Source of the DNA: Natronocalculus amylovorans
GTDB taxonomy: Archaea; Halobacteriota; Halobacteria; Halobacteriales; Haloferacaceae
DNA length: 64,000 nucleotides
NCBI RefSeq assembly: GCF_023638035.1
Contig: NZ_JAKRVX010000005.1
Span: 62,001-126,000 of the forward strand
Reading direction: 5' to 3'
The translations under genes were made by a program, and so were the position numbers. Below the pieces are notes generated by a model. That model did no database searches and had not been told where the DNA came from. It saw only the letters and a list, made by a program, of their open reading frames with translations. Shown here in pieces: positions 34,656-43,746 of this stretch (the stretch's first letter is position 1; each line of letters starts with the position of its first letter).

Positions 34656-35939
34656 GTGGCAATGGAGCGTACCAACAAGTTCGTGGTCGTTCCACAGTCC
34701 GATGAGGACGAGGAGCTGCTACGTCGTCTATTGGACGCTTCTGCCGCTCTCTGGAACGAGATCAATTACGAACATCGACAGAACTACGCTGACCCAGACG
34801 GCGACATATGGGACATCAGCGAATACCGAGGCCGATACGGTGGCGTTCTCGGTGCGTCGACTGTTCAGCAGATCGAGCGAAAGAACCGCAAAGCGTGGAA
34901 GTCGTTCTTCGCCAAGCAGCAAAAAGGCGAGCCCACTGGCAAACCCGGATACTGGGGCAACGAAGACGACGGACGCGAGTTTCGGACATACATTCGCAAC
35001 ACGTCGTACACCGTTGAGTGGGGCAAATACTCCCGCCTCGAAATTCTCGTTGGGCAAGACCTGAAAGACGAGTACGGGCTGGGACACCGCGAACGCATCC
35101 GGCTCGAAGTCCGGGGAGAACCCAATTGGAAGGAGTGCGAGAAACAAGGTCGGTTGGAGTTGTTCTACGACGAGCAAGCACAGACGTTCAGGGCCTTTCA
35201 GCCAGTCACTATTGACGATTCTCGGCTGGCACACCCACTGGCTTCGGAAGAAGCCGCTCTGGACATCGGTGCAAACAACCTCGTCGCTTGCACAACCACA
35301 ACCGGCCAACAGTATCTGTACGAAGGACGTGATTTGTTCAGGCGATTCTGTAAGACGACACGAGAGATTGCCCGTCTGCAATCACTCTTGAGAGACGGCC
35401 GATACAGTAGTCACCGTATCCGCCGCTTATACGACCGCAGGACAAAACGACGCGATCACGCCCAAGACGCTCTCGCACGCGACTTGATCGAGCGATTGTA
35501 CGATGAAGGCGTTTCGACAGTGTACGTGGGCGATTTGACCGACGTGTTGGAAACTCACTGGTCGGTCGAAACAAACGCGAAGACCCACAACTTCTGGGCG
35601 TTTCGAGCATTCGTAACACGGTTAGCCTGTACTGCTGAAGAATACGGCATCAGTGTTGAGGTTCGATCCGAAGCCTGGACGAGCCAAACCTGTCCAAACT
35701 GTGGGTCGACCACAGACACGGTTCGGCATCAAGATTCGCTAGCGTGTTCGTGTGGGTTTGAAGGCCACGCCGATCTCGTAGCGAGTGAATCGCTTTTGAG
35801 ACGACAGACAACAGTAACACGGTCGATGGCACGGCCTGTATGCCTCAAGTGGGACGACCACAACTGGTCGGAGTCACCACGCTCTCCCCGTCCCAACGAG
35901 GAGCATACAAACCCGCAAGTTGCCTCCGTGGGCCGGTAA
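34656..35939 (+). CDS. tnpB: TnpB-family protein with a displaced RuvC-II glutamate
   Basis: 427 aa. RuvC-I Asp ([13 protein letters not shown], near 203), zinc finger ([18 protein letters not shown]) and RuvC-III Asp ([10 protein letters not shown], near 371) are present. The RuvC-II block reads [10 protein letters not shown], with Gly near residue 291 where TnpB has Glu; the TnpB at 252 has MEDL there. A Glu occurs instead in [10 protein letters not shown] near 338, where the other TnpB has RPQYTSKTC. Some TnpB groups are reported to use relocated catalytic residues, so this may be active rather than dead. A typical right end follows. The two TnpBs are clearly different subfamilies. Confidence 0.9.
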   Translation: MAMERTNKFVVVPQSDEDEELLRRLLDASAALWNEINYEHRQNYADPDGDIWDISEYRGRYGGVLGASTVQQIERKNRKAWKSFFAKQQKGEPTGKPGYWGNEDDGREFRTYIRNTSYTVEWGKYSRLEILVGQDLKDEYGLGHRERIRLEVRGEPNWKECEKQGRLELFYDEQAQTFRAFQPVTIDDSRLAHPLASEEAALDIGANNLVACTTTTGQQYLYEGRDLFRRFCKTTREIARLQSLLRDGRYSSHRIRRLYDRRTKRRDHAQDALARDLIERLYDEGVSTVYVGDLTDVLETHWSVETNAKTHNFWAFRAFVTRLACTAEEYGISVEVRSEAWTSQTCPNCGSTTDTVRHQDSLACSCGFEGHADLVASESLLRRQTTVTRSMARPVCLKWDDHNWSESPRSPRPNEEHTNPQVASVGR

Positions 35940-35992
35940 GCGATACCCCCAGCGTGAGGAAACCTCGCCGTTCACGGCGAGTAAGATGTCAT
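35940..35992 (+). ncRNA. Right end of the second TnpB element, probable omega/reRNA end
   Basis: Hairpin CTCGCCG-TTCA-CGGCGAG (35964-35981) followed by TAAGATGTCA. Same plan as the first element. Bases from about 35992 (TTGGCACGTTCTGG) would be the guide if the RNA is transcribed. The RNA is inferred. Confidence 0.55.
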
Positions 35993-36203
35993 TGGCACGT
36001 TCTGGTGAACGCACGGACGATCCCAGTTCGGATTGGGCATCACAAGTAGGATAACAATTAATTCGGTATGGATGACACGTTAGTATGTGTCCCCTCAATG
36101 ATTATTCACGAAAATACGGTGCAGGGATTCATGAATGATGTCGCTCGGAGCGAGATTACAGATCGAATTCCGTCTGCTGCACAAATCCTCTGGGTACTGT
36201 TTT

Positions 36204-37019
36204 TCAAAATACGTGTAGTACGTTTTCATATAGAATAAACGACATAATACTTGCACCTATGATGCCTGCAATTACTTTCCCACTGCCGAATATTCCATAG
36301 CGCCATGCAGTCCGACGTTTCGATCTGTCGTACACGACAAATTCGACGTTGTCCGCTCCATCTCTAACAAGAATGCTTTCATCGGAGTCCCACCCAGCTG
36401 GCTCTAGTGTGGAACCTTTAACATACACCGTATCGCCGATATCTAGTCGCCGCTCAACGAATCGATTGTGATTGTTCATAATATGTGAAATCATAGGGTG
36501 GATAACAAGTTCTGGTGGCTGTGATTCCGGGTGTTGTTGCATATATTTTTCAACCGGTTTTGGGGTGTCACTCAACGGTGCATTGTAGTAGTACTCCGGT
36601 AGAAACTCAAACCTGGCCTCAGTTGGATCAACGAGAACCCGACCTGTGTCATCTTCAACGACGAATGTCGTGTTCTCTCTCCCTTTATCAAGAACCTCAA
36701 ATTTCCCATCATCACTAAACGATGCATCTGAAGGCCCCGAGCCTTTTGGTGCTTGGGTGCTGTACTCGTAAGCAAGACACTTGGTGCCAGTGAATAATCC
36801 AGGAACTGGTTCGCGTTTTTCAGCGATGACTGCTGTTCCTTCTACCTCAATTGGTCCGCTCCGGGTGGAAAGTTCACTAATCGGTTGGGGTTTGGAAGTT
36901 ATGGTCATATACATCTTCCGTAGATCTCCGATGCCGAGGTAACATAGATAGCCTGCGAAGATGAGAAACGGAGGGGTCACCACAAGAATGATAAAATATG
37001 GTACCAGGTTCTCTAGCAT
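36204..37019 (-). CDS. Membrane protein with a GIDE-like domain
   Basis: 271 aa. An N-terminal helix (LVPYFIILVVTPPFLIFAGY) and a C-terminal one (VIAGIIGASIMSFILYENVL) flank a soluble part. This carries the GIDE pattern: GPIEVEGTAVIAEKREPVPG, then TGTKCLAYEY and FVVEDDTGRVLVDP. GIDE domains occur in the MUL1 E3 ligase and in prokaryotic membrane proteins. No RING finger is present, so no ligase role follows. Function unknown, likely at the cell membrane. Stand-alone gene. Confidence 0.75.
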   Translation of the reverse strand: MLENLVPYFIILVVTPPFLIFAGYLCYLGIGDLRKMYMTITSKPQPISELSTRSGPIEVEGTAVIAEKREPVPGLFTGTKCLAYEYSTQAPKGSGPSDASFSDDGKFEVLDKGRENTTFVVEDDTGRVLVDPTEARFEFLPEYYYNAPLSDTPKPVEKYMQQHPESQPPELVIHPMISHIMNNHNRFVERRLDIGDTVYVKGSTLEPAGWDSDESILVRDGADNVEFVVYDRSKRRTAWRYGIFGSGKVIAGIIGASIMSFILYENVLHVF

Positions 37020-37236
37020 ATTGTGGTCTTTCGAGTTGTCACATATATATGATCCTGATGGACCGCTTCAGTTGACGAGGCAAAAATCCCATCAGAGGAA
37101 ACAGAACGGTCCGAACGGTTCTGAAGGGAACCGTGAGAGTTCCACGGGTCACCCGACCCGTGGTTGTTTACTGATTCCTCAAGGTCTGGATCAACATCAT
37201 CAACACTCGTGATCAATATCGTAATGTCTTCTCCTT

Positions 37237-37250
37237 GGCTCTGTTGAAAT
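37237..37250 (+). repeat. IS end GGCTCTGTTGAAAT
   Basis: Exact match to the end of the IS5-type remnant, continuing with CCTCAGAAAG as that end does. Oriented toward the small membrane protein gene at 37298. Confidence 0.6.
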
Positions 37251-37297
37251 CCTCAGAAAGCCAGATATTTTGAACTTCCGTGTTCAGTACATTCTGT

Positions 37298-37561
37298 TCA
37301 CACAGCGAACTCGATCATAATACCAATAAACCAGATAACACCACCAAGCGTTGCCAATCCCCGTTTGTGAACGGTCTTTCCCAGTTGACCATTATCGATG
37401 ACTGTTGTGAGCGCAGCAACTAGAACCACCCCAGCGCCAGCAAACTGCACCAGTCTTGGTCCTGTAATTAGTGGATCGCCAGGTACCTTCACAATCCACG
37501 ATGCCACCACGAGGAACACGCTGATCACCGCGTATCCCCCAACGATTATCCACTTACTCAT
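37298..37561 (-). CDS. Small three-helix membrane protein (87 aa)
   Basis: 87 aa: IIVGGYAVISVFLVVASWIV, ITGPRLVQFAGAGVVLVAAL and LATLGGVIWFIGIMIEFAV. The loops are short and charged. Start ATG at 37561. It lies 47 bases inside an IS end and is followed upstream by more debris, another case of a small membrane gene next to these ends. No family recognised. Confidence 0.6.
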   Translation of the reverse strand: MSKWIIVGGYAVISVFLVVASWIVKVPGDPLITGPRLVQFAGAGVVLVAALTTVIDNGQLGKTVHKRGLATLGGVIWFIGIMIEFAV

Positions 37562-37569
37562 ACTTCATT

Positions 37570-37615
<46 letters not shown>

Positions 37616-37621
37616 CCTGAC

Positions 37622-37673
37622 CGGATGTCGATATCGCACTTCAATTCCCAAACGAGCTATCCGATGCCGATCG
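37622..37673 (+). pseudogene. 52-base mntA fragment
   Basis: Encodes DVDIALQFPNELSDADR, the metal-binding block of MntA, nearly identical to 39515-39565. It is fused to the antisense end of a winged-helix fragment at about 37673. A third trace of mntA in this window. Confidence 0.7.
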
Positions 37674-37783
37674 ACGAGTTCTGAGGTGTAGCTAAGACTC
37701 CGATCGAGATTCGTCGCGAGTTCAGAGACCGTCTGCTCACCGTGGAGGGCAGTAAGGGCGCGAATCTCTCCTTCTGTGAGCAT
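37674..37783 (-). pseudogene. N-terminal fragment of a MarR-like regulator
   Basis: Starts MLTEGEIRALTALHGEQTVS at 37783 and continues with ELATNLDRSLSYTSELVDR, a winged-helix beginning. It then runs antisense into the mntA fragment. Truncated after about 37 residues. Confidence 0.6.
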
Positions 37784-37837
37784 ACTGTTGCATATTAACG
37801 AATCAATATATAAAATACTTCGTCATTTTGCAACATT

Positions 37838-37904
37838 CAGACGATCGCTAGAACTGCGATACCTCCTGAAATGTATTAACAAGCAGCGTGAAGTACTAGT
37901 ATGT
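37838..37904 (+). promoter_or_regulatory. Second copy of the mntA upstream region
   Basis: Contains AACTGCGATACCTCCTGAAA and AGCGTGAAGTACTAGTATG, matching the sequence before mntA at 10355-10420. The start region is interrupted at 37904 by the mobile element; the gene resumes at 39382. Confidence 0.65.
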
Positions 37905-39378
37905 GGCTCTGTTGAAATGGTTAGAAGTTGACATCCTTTCGTGGTCGTGCTGGATATAGAGGTTACATTCAGCAATGTGGTACCTACACTTAAAGTGGAT
38001 ATTGGATCACTATCACCGGTAAATGAAGAGTGGATGAGAGGAACTTTTTCGCAACCCCAATGTGAATAACTTTTAATGACAGAAGATAACGAGAAATCAG
38101 AGAACGAGAAAGAATTTGAACCCACCCCGGAGGACGTTGCGGACGAATTATTCGAATCGAATTTTGAGGAACGTCGAGAGGAGAACCTGGCCCACGCCGA
38201 GTTCGAGGATTGTGAACTAATAAGACAAGCGGGGAACCTGTACCAAGAATCCGAGTTCACAAGCCCCGCTGAAGCGATTGTTCTCGTAAGCGAGGGTCTG
38301 GCGCTTGATCAAGAGGAAGCCACTAGGCTCCTTTCGATCTATACACGTATCTTCACAGAGTTCTCGGGCTACGCTTCGGGTCATGCTGATACCGCCGGTC
38401 GGGAGTTCTTTTCGGGGCGGACAATCGAGGTGACCGCCGAGAACAATGATCGGACTCGAGAAGAAGCTCAGGAGGATGTTGTGGAGTTCGTTGGCGCATA
38501 TATCCGGGAGCACGATGTCGACGAAATCGACCTGGATCAATCACTTCCCAATAATCCATATCGTCCGTATCAAGAACTCTTCGAATCACTACCAGACATG
38601 GATACCTTTTTGAAAGGAATCCAATTTGATATACCGAGAATCGGACATATTCTTCCCCTCATCAAACCGGAAATCGAGTTTCCAGTCGCACCGATTATTG
38701 AAAACTTTAGTCTCCAAGTCGAAGAGATGCGGGAAGCAATTCTCCCCACGTTAGGCGTCTTTGAAGAAGCCAATGTCTACTTTGATGAGGAATTCATTGA
38801 AGCGATTTCCACCGCAGCGTCGTCCCCTCCCGATAATTGGGAATCGTACTCAGTTATCGAAGAGATCGACGAAGAGGAACTTCAGAAAGAACCAGAAGAT
38901 CGGGAAAGTTACGAGGAACAGGGGGCGAAAGCCGTTGCCCAGCTCGGCAACGTCGATACGGAAACAGCACGGGAATTGTATTTGACTTTTTGGAGTTCAA
39001 CCCATGCGGGTGCCGCCGCGATTGGATCCCGTATATCCGACGGTAGGATCGCAGCGATTGCTGCGATAACGACGATTCTCTTCTTATACACGGGAAACAT
39101 TCCGGCGGCGATGGGATTCCTGTTTATTGTGCTCAACAAGGTGTCGAGTCTTTCACCGGATGATGATCCAGCGGAGTAATTCAATAATTTTGAGATTCCG
39201 GAGTGCACTTAATCCATTCAGTACCTCACTAAAGTCCAGTTCGTTCGATCCATCTCCTAAAATATCGGTCGATATGTGGGCTTAGGGATCGGTGATTTCG
39301 TATTGATTTCGGATGCAAGATACGCGCTCTGTATTCAGCAGGACAATCCTGTCACGATTTGAGGGTTTCAACAGCGCC
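37905..39378. mobile_element. 1.47-kb non-autonomous element inserted at an mntA start, with target duplication
   Basis: Ends GGCTCTGTTGAAA (37905) and, inverted, GGCGCTGTTGAAA (39378), one mismatch in 13. The seven bases AGTATGT occur just before (37898-37904) and just after (39379-39385), and the uninterrupted locus at 10354 carries this sequence once. This is strong evidence for transposition as a unit. The only gene inside is at 38076; no transposase is present. Confidence 0.8.
38076..39179 (+). CDS. Passenger gene: acidic 367-aa protein with a C-terminal membrane helix
   Basis: 367 aa, very acidic. The first half is helical (EFEPTPEDVADELFESNFEE, later EEATRLLSIYTRIFTEFSGY). The middle contains DIPRIGHILPLIKPEIEFPV. 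The end has a hydrophobic stretch AAITTILFLYTGNIPAAMGF then LFIVLNK, likely one hairpin or helix. I recognise no domain. As sole cargo of a mobile element it might be a resistance, immunity or toxin-like protein, but nothing in the sequence proves that. The intact frame suggests that it is maintained. Confidence 0.7.
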   Translation: MTEDNEKSENEKEFEPTPEDVADELFESNFEERREENLAHAEFEDCELIRQAGNLYQESEFTSPAEAIVLVSEGLALDQEEATRLLSIYTRIFTEFSGYASGHADTAGREFFSGRTIEVTAENNDRTREEAQEDVVEFVGAYIREHDVDEIDLDQSLPNNPYRPYQELFESLPDMDTFLKGIQFDIPRIGHILPLIKPEIEFPVAPIIENFSLQVEEMREAILPTLGVFEEANVYFDEEFIEAISTAASSPPDNWESYSVIEEIDEEELQKEPEDRESYEEQGAKAVAQLGNVDTETARELYLTFWSSTHAGAAAIGSRISDGRIAAIAAITTILFLYTGNIPAAMGFLFIVLNKVSSLSPDDDPAE

Positions 39379-39381
39379 AGT

Positions 39382-39711
39382 ATGTCCAAATCTGACCATC
39401 CCTCTTTCGAAACAATCGATCTTGATGGGATTCAAACCTACCTCAATCAAACCGAGGTCAGCTTCGCAGTGTTGTCTGGATCACATGCAAGAGGGGTAGC
39501 AGCTGAGTCATCGGATGTGGATATTGCACTTCAGTTCCCAAACGAGCTATCCGATGCCGATCGGTTTCGGCGACGTAACCGTATCGATGCAGACCCTCAA
39601 GTGTATGTGGACGGGTTTGTTGAATTAATGGATGGGCAGCCATCCAAACCAGTCCGATCGGAGCGTGCTAATTTCGGTGTTGGTGAGTCAACTGGATTTG
39701 AAGAGTTGTGA
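39382..39711 (+). pseudogene. mntA: Truncated second mntA copy
   Basis: Begins MSKSDHPSFETIDLDGIQTY as in the intact gene and keeps the motif SGSHARGVAAESSDVD (Phe-Gly changed to Ser-Gly). Similarity stops after VYVDGFV at about residue 81; the remaining codons are unrelated. No hepT follows. With its promoter displaced to 37838 it is probably not expressed normally. Confidence 0.75.
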
Positions 39712-39773
39712 GGGGATTAGTCGGTAGGGCTTCCTCTGTCATCTGTGGGTGGTACTATGGATTGAAACACCGC

Positions 39774-40202
39774 TTAGTATCCCGGTTCGATGCGGTCGAT
39801 CAGTCCATCGAAATCAGTATCGAAACTTAATACTGCATCGATACCACGTGACTCACACAGCGCGATGATTGACGCGTCGGTGAAACTGAGGTCATGGTCG
39901 TCGTATCGGCGAAAGACTTCTAAGGACGCCTGAACGTCGTCCGGTTGAACGTGGAGTAGCTCAAAAACGTGAGGAAATGGCTCTTCACCGAGGATTCGAC
40001 TCGCAACGGTGTTCGCGGCCTCGAATGACCCTGTTCGAGCACGTGTAAGCGTCACCGTTTCGTCAAAGATGTAGTCGTTTGTGTACGGCTGTCCGTACTC
40101 TCCATTGAGCAACGCATCGAACGCATCGACGGCGTCGTTGTGCCGAGCCGCATCCGTATCGTGATGCGCGAAGAACACGCCAGTGTCGACGAATACACTC
40201 AT
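39774..40202 (-). CDS. VapC-type PIN ribonuclease toxin
   Basis: 142 aa. PIN acidic residues: Asp in SVFVDTGVFFAHHD, Glu in YIFDETVTLTRA, Asp in LSFTDASIIALCE and Asp in VLSFDTDFDGL. Overlaps the antitoxin-type gene by four bases. Complete, probably an RNase. A decayed copy lies at 11328-11543, confirming a duplicated module. Confidence 0.9.
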   Translation of the reverse strand: MSVFVDTGVFFAHHDTDAARHNDAVDAFDALLNGEYGQPYTNDYIFDETVTLTRARTGSFEAANTVASRILGEEPFPHVFELLHVQPDDVQASLEVFRRYDDHDLSFTDASIIALCESRGIDAVLSFDTDFDGLIDRIEPGY

Positions 40203-40474
40203 CCGTATAGCACGTCGTCGATATCGTCTTCTGTCGTCGTGACGCCTGAGGAGACCATCCCATCGTGAAATCTCTCACGATCAGAGTCAGCAAGCGGAAC
40301 CCGCTCTTTGCGGAAGGAGTTTATGAGGTCGGCCTTCGATTCGATCGCACGCTCGACGAGCCGGGCAAGGATCTCCTGCTGGGTCACTCGTGTCCCCGTT
40401 TCTAGTCGAATCTCGGCCTGTAACCGTTCGATACGAGACTTGGTGTCGTCATCCATCTTCACCGATGTCGCCAT
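40199..40474 (-). CDS. VapB-type antitoxin
   Basis: 91 aa. N-terminal ribbon-helix-helix-like part (MATSVKMDDDTKSRIERLQA and VTQQEILARLVERAIESKAD) for DNA binding, and an acidic tail (SSGVTTTEDDIDDVLYG) to bind the toxin. First gene of the pair. The start at 40474 follows an AT-rich promoter stretch. The copy at 11540-11812 has a nonsense codon. Confidence 0.85.
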   Translation of the reverse strand: MATSVKMDDDTKSRIERLQAEIRLETGTRVTQQEILARLVERAIESKADLINSFRKERVPLADSDRERFHDGMVSSGVTTTEDDIDDVLYG

Positions 40475-40808
40475 ACTAGCTGGTAGAATATACTACCGAG
40501 TAAACCTTTCTACAGACTCTGCTGATATGTTCACTGTTTGTCACATGCATCCTCTATAGGCGGATCAGGGTGAGAACCCGACCCTTTTGGTTCGGGGTTG
40601 TTCACAAAACGGGTGTACTCCTCGTCCGAGAGAGAGTGAACTTACCTCACTTTTGTAAATTAACTCAGACCACGGCTAACCAACAGAAGTTGTTCATCAA
40701 GTTCTTATTCAATTGATATAATCGCTACCGAACCAGAACTAACGCTGAGTCGCTGTAGTAGTGAACTGGTTGCACCACTCTTGGATACGATCGGTCGATA
40801 CAGATGAT

Positions 40809-40970
40809 GTACTTGTCAAGGTACATCTCTTTCACGGCTGAAAACCCGTGCGCCATAACAACTGTTGGTACGGGTCCTTCGTTACCATCTGGTGTGTATA
40901 GCCATCCTCGAAGCGTGTCTCCCTCAGCTTCAAATTCTATATCTTTTCGTATAGCTCCTGAACAGTCTAT
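40809..40970 (-). pseudogene. N-terminal fragment of an alpha/beta hydrolase
   Basis: The minus strand reads RKDIEFEAEGDTLRGWLYTP and VPTVVMAHGFSAVKEMYLDK, the oxyanion-hole region of dienelactone-hydrolase-like proteins. The Ser nucleophile region and everything after are missing. DNA from 40475 to 40808 holds no other gene. Confidence 0.65.
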
Positions 40971-41109
40971 TCCTTCATTATTAATCAGATATCCGCGATT
41001 GCAATACAATAGTACTGGTGAAGTATCGGTCGCAGAACGTTGCACGATACAGAGACTCATCGAGGAGCCTCATATGGATGGGAAATACCAATAAGACGGT
41101 TTGCGTCTT

Positions 41110-41139
41110 GTGACGACGCTTAAGTCGTGGAGGACGTCA
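41110..41139 (+). repeat. Orphan IS1341-type right end overlapping a toxin stop codon
   Basis: ACGACGCTTAAGTCGT hairpin followed by GGAGGACGTCA. The last three bases (41137-41139) are, on the minus strand, the TGA stop of the PIN gene. Confidence 0.55.
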
Positions 41140-41649
41140 CTGATCGAATGATTCGAGCTTTCTGACGAGTTGTGTATACAAAGGGGGTGAACAGTACCAG
41201 CCGTGTTCAATCATTGAATCAATACTCTCGTGCGCTTCTGAAATGCTAATATAGCCATGCTTAGCACAAAACAGAATGATGTAGGCTGTCCCCCGAGTGT
41301 CGATTCCTTCAATTTCCGCAGCGGTCCTCCCAGACGTCTCGTCCATTACGGCAATTCCGTCAACCGATGTAACACATCCAAGGACAGCTACGTCAGCGGT
41401 ACTTAGATTAGGATTGCGTTTCAATCGCGTAATAAGTTCAGAGTTATCAACTGAAATTAGTTCAAAACTCCCCGACTCAATACCTTGGTCAACACGGCGA
41501 GCATCAGGATATCCTGATTCAAGCCCAGTGACGACGACCTCTGAGTAGATTTCTTGAGGGATATAACAGGTTCCGTCAAGATGACAGACAAGTTCAATCC
41601 GATCGACTTTTGCAAGATAAATAAGCGGTGTTGCGTCGAAAACCCACAT
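41137..41649 (-). CDS. PIN-domain toxin (DUF3368-like)
   Basis: 170 aa. Begins MWVFDATPLIYLAKVDRIEL with the first PIN Asp; Glu in PQEIYSEVVV, Asp in LSTADVAVLGCV and Asp in GIAVMDETSGRTAAE follow. The EIYSEVV and DETSGRTAAE patterns fit the DUF3368 group of PIN proteins. The ATG directly follows the partner's stop (TGAATG). Its own stop lies within a TnpB-type right end, so the C-terminus may have been trimmed. Confidence 0.85.
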   Translation of the reverse strand: MWVFDATPLIYLAKVDRIELVCHLDGTCYIPQEIYSEVVVTGLESGYPDARRVDQGIESGSFELISVDNSELITRLKRNPNLSTADVAVLGCVTSVDGIAVMDETSGRTAAEIEGIDTRGTAYIILFCAKHGYISISEAHESIDSMIEHGWYCSPPLYTQLVRKLESFDQ

Positions 41650-41940
41650 TCACAGCTCCTCAAGATCGCCTTCAAGATGCTCACCAGAAACCCACGTAAT
41701 GTCATGCTCTTTGGCGAACTGGGCGAATTCCCAAACGGACATATCAGCAAGCTGAGCTGCCTTCATAAAGGTGATTTCATCAGCACCGAGACGTTTGAGT
41801 GCTTGCTCACGACGCCACTGCTCAAGGCCCTCTGATAAGAGTTTTCTGACGGCTGTACTCCGGTCTATCCGTTCTTTCTTAAGATACTCTTCAAGATCCC
41901 CTTCGAGTTCATCTGGAACCCTCGTAGATATTGTTCCCAT
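41650..41940 (-). CDS. UPF0175-type antitoxin with ribbon-helix-helix
   Basis: 96 aa from the ATG at 41940 (MGTISTRVPDELEGDLEEYL). The ribbon-helix-helix continues with IDRSTAVRKLLSEGLEQWRR, then the UPF0175-like part DEITFMKAAQLADMSVWEFA. It pairs with the DUF3368-like PIN gene in a toxin-antitoxin unit and probably autoregulates. An upstream in-frame start at 41982 is less likely. Confidence 0.82.
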   Translation of the reverse strand: MGTISTRVPDELEGDLEEYLKKERIDRSTAVRKLLSEGLEQWRREQALKRLGADEITFMKAAQLADMSVWEFAQFAKEHDITWVSGEHLEGDLEEL

Positions 41941-42168
41941 ACAGTATACTATGTTTACAATGTATACAAATGCTTTGGTCATCTAAAAATAGACCAATAA
42001 GGGGCTCTAGTAAGTGAACACGAGAGAATATTTCGATACGATACGAACAAATCTCAAGGCTATGGTTCCCGCTTGTTTGGCCAACCCTGCATCTTGGAAC
42101 GCTCGAATATCTGAATGGAGAGAAGTGGCGCCCAAACTCTTATTTTTGGCTCGAACGTATCTTGAAGT

Positions 42169-42372
42169 ATGAGTACAATGCGAAAAATCAGCCTCATTGA
42201 AGACGCGGAAGGTGGTTGGTCCGCGATCGACGAGGAACTTGGTGTTGCGAGCCAAGGGGAAACTCGATCAGAAGCACTCGAAAATTTGGACGAGGCAGTC
42301 GAGCTAACGCTTGAAGCACGAGCTGATGAAGCGGGATATCCGGAACCCGATGCACCGTGGTTTGATTCGTGA
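42169..42372 (+). CDS. hicB: HicB antitoxin
   Basis: 67 aa. The HicB fold is seen in SLIEDAEGGWSAIDEELGVA and SQGETRSEALENLDEAVELT. The first is a partly degraded RNase H-like core that blocks HicA. No C-terminal DNA-binding domain is present, as in short archaeal HicBs. Overlaps hicA by four bases (GTGA), antitoxin first. Confidence 0.87.
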   Translation: MSTMRKISLIEDAEGGWSAIDEELGVASQGETRSEALENLDEAVELTLEARADEAGYPEPDAPWFDS

Positions 42373-42620
42373 GCAATCCACCACGTGATTTTTCCGGAAA
42401 AGAACTAGTTAATGTCCTTACGGGCTTCGGCTATTACCGCGATCGTCAACGGGGTAGCCACGTCATTCTCAAATATACGAATCCAGACACTGGTGAGAAA
42501 CGAACCGTGACCGTTCCGCTTCACGATCGAATTAAAATAGGAACTCTGCAATCGATCGCCGACCAATGTGGGGCTGAAAACTTTCACTTGTGGTGTGAGT
42601 GGATTGACGAACACCGCTAA
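42369..42620 (+). CDS. hicA: HicA mRNA interferase toxin
   Basis: 83 aa from a GTG start. dsRBD-like HicA fold: SGKELVNVLTGFGYYRDRQR, GSHVILKYTNPDTG with the catalytic His, and VTVPLHDRIKIGTLQSIADQ. HicA toxins cleave mRNA. Complete, likely active. DNA from 42621 to 42903 has no gene. Confidence 0.9.
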   Translation: MSNPPRDFSGKELVNVLTGFGYYRDRQRGSHVILKYTNPDTGEKRTVTVPLHDRIKIGTLQSIADQCGAENFHLWCEWIDEHR

Positions 42621-42903
42621 ACTCACGCAGAACCTCAAACAGCTTCGATCGGGATTCTTCTACTCAAGTGGATCGCGAAGATATGCCATCGATATATATT
42701 GTATCGCCCTGGAGACATCTGGTGTCCATAGATACCTATCTCAAGGGAGTCCGCAGAGCATACCGACGACGACCGATCGATCGACGGACTCGACAGTAAC
42801 GGAACCGCGAACACAGGGCCGATCGCGTGATATGGTGTATGTGAAAGCTGTGAATTCCCGCTTGGGAACGTGAATCAGCGGTTACAGACGTGCGGTGACA
42901 CCC

Positions 42904-43746
42904 TTACCCGTGGACACCATCTGTCGCTGTATCCGTTGGTGAGTCACCGACCTCTCCGGGGATTGCAGCATCACTCGGGATGAGCAGACGACGCTCTGTG
43001 TATGAGAGCCCATTCTTTCGTTCGGTCTTGCGACTAATAGCAACCCGATTCTTTGTCAGGTCTAACAGTGCGTCGAATACTCGTGAGACTAACTTCTTCG
43101 CGTAGGTTTTTGAGATCCCTCGATCTTGCCGACGTATCCAGTGTCTGAGGTCGCTTGATTTCACATACTCACGAATCGATCGTGAGCCACGCTTCCAAGG
43201 GCTGTCACCAACAGTATCGTCTTCCCGTGCTTTCCACAACTTCGCTGCAAGCCGTGCAGGCCGCGAGGAAGTCATCGATCGCAGCATATCATCATCAACG
43301 CGTGCAAGCTGCTGGATCGGAAGCAGATCCGCATGTGCAAGCGTAATGTTTCCACCTCGATCAAGCGGATCTTCCCCATTCGGGAGCCGAAAGTACTGCT
43401 TCCCATCATCCTTGGTGATCTTTTCGAGGCGACCGTCGTGGACGTCGATCGTCTGAGAATCAACGTTCTCTCTTTCAAGATGTGCACCTTTCTCAAGCTC
43501 ACGTGCTTGCAGCTCCTCAACTCGCTCTTTGTTCACTTGTGATTTCTTCGCGATCGCGTCTGTCTTCGCATCTGTTGCGTTAAATCGACGTTCGTACTCC
43601 GAGAGAGTGCTTCGAAGCCGATCGTTTTCAGCTTCGACCTTCTCAACTCGGTGTTTTAATTGCTCATGCTCAGCGACTGTCGCTTCAAGTTTGGATACCC
43701 GATCGAGGAGCTGTGTGATAGTCTCTCGGAGCGGTCCGATCGTCAT
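42904..43746 (-). CDS. Coiled-coil protein of the RAMP cluster
   Basis: 280 aa. Residues about 10-85 form a long coiled coil (ITQLLDRVSKLEATVAEHEQ, LKHRVEKVEAENDRLRSTLS). The C-terminal half is compact and basic: LRHWIRRQDRGISKTYAKKL, VSRVFDALLDLTKNRVAISR, then ERRLLIP, which looks like a winged helix binding nucleic acid. It is downstream of the HNH gene on the same strand with a 312-base gap. Similar coiled-coil proteins accompany haloarchaeal RAMP modules as I recall them. The role is unknown. Confidence 0.65.
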   Translation of the reverse strand: MTIGPLRETITQLLDRVSKLEATVAEHEQLKHRVEKVEAENDRLRSTLSEYERRFNATDAKTDAIAKKSQVNKERVEELQARELEKGAHLERENVDSQTIDVHDGRLEKITKDDGKQYFRLPNGEDPLDRGGNITLAHADLLPIQQLARVDDDMLRSMTSSRPARLAAKLWKAREDDTVGDSPWKRGSRSIREYVKSSDLRHWIRRQDRGISKTYAKKLVSRVFDALLDLTKNRVAISRKTERKNGLSYTERRLLIPSDAAIPGEVGDSPTDTATDGVHG

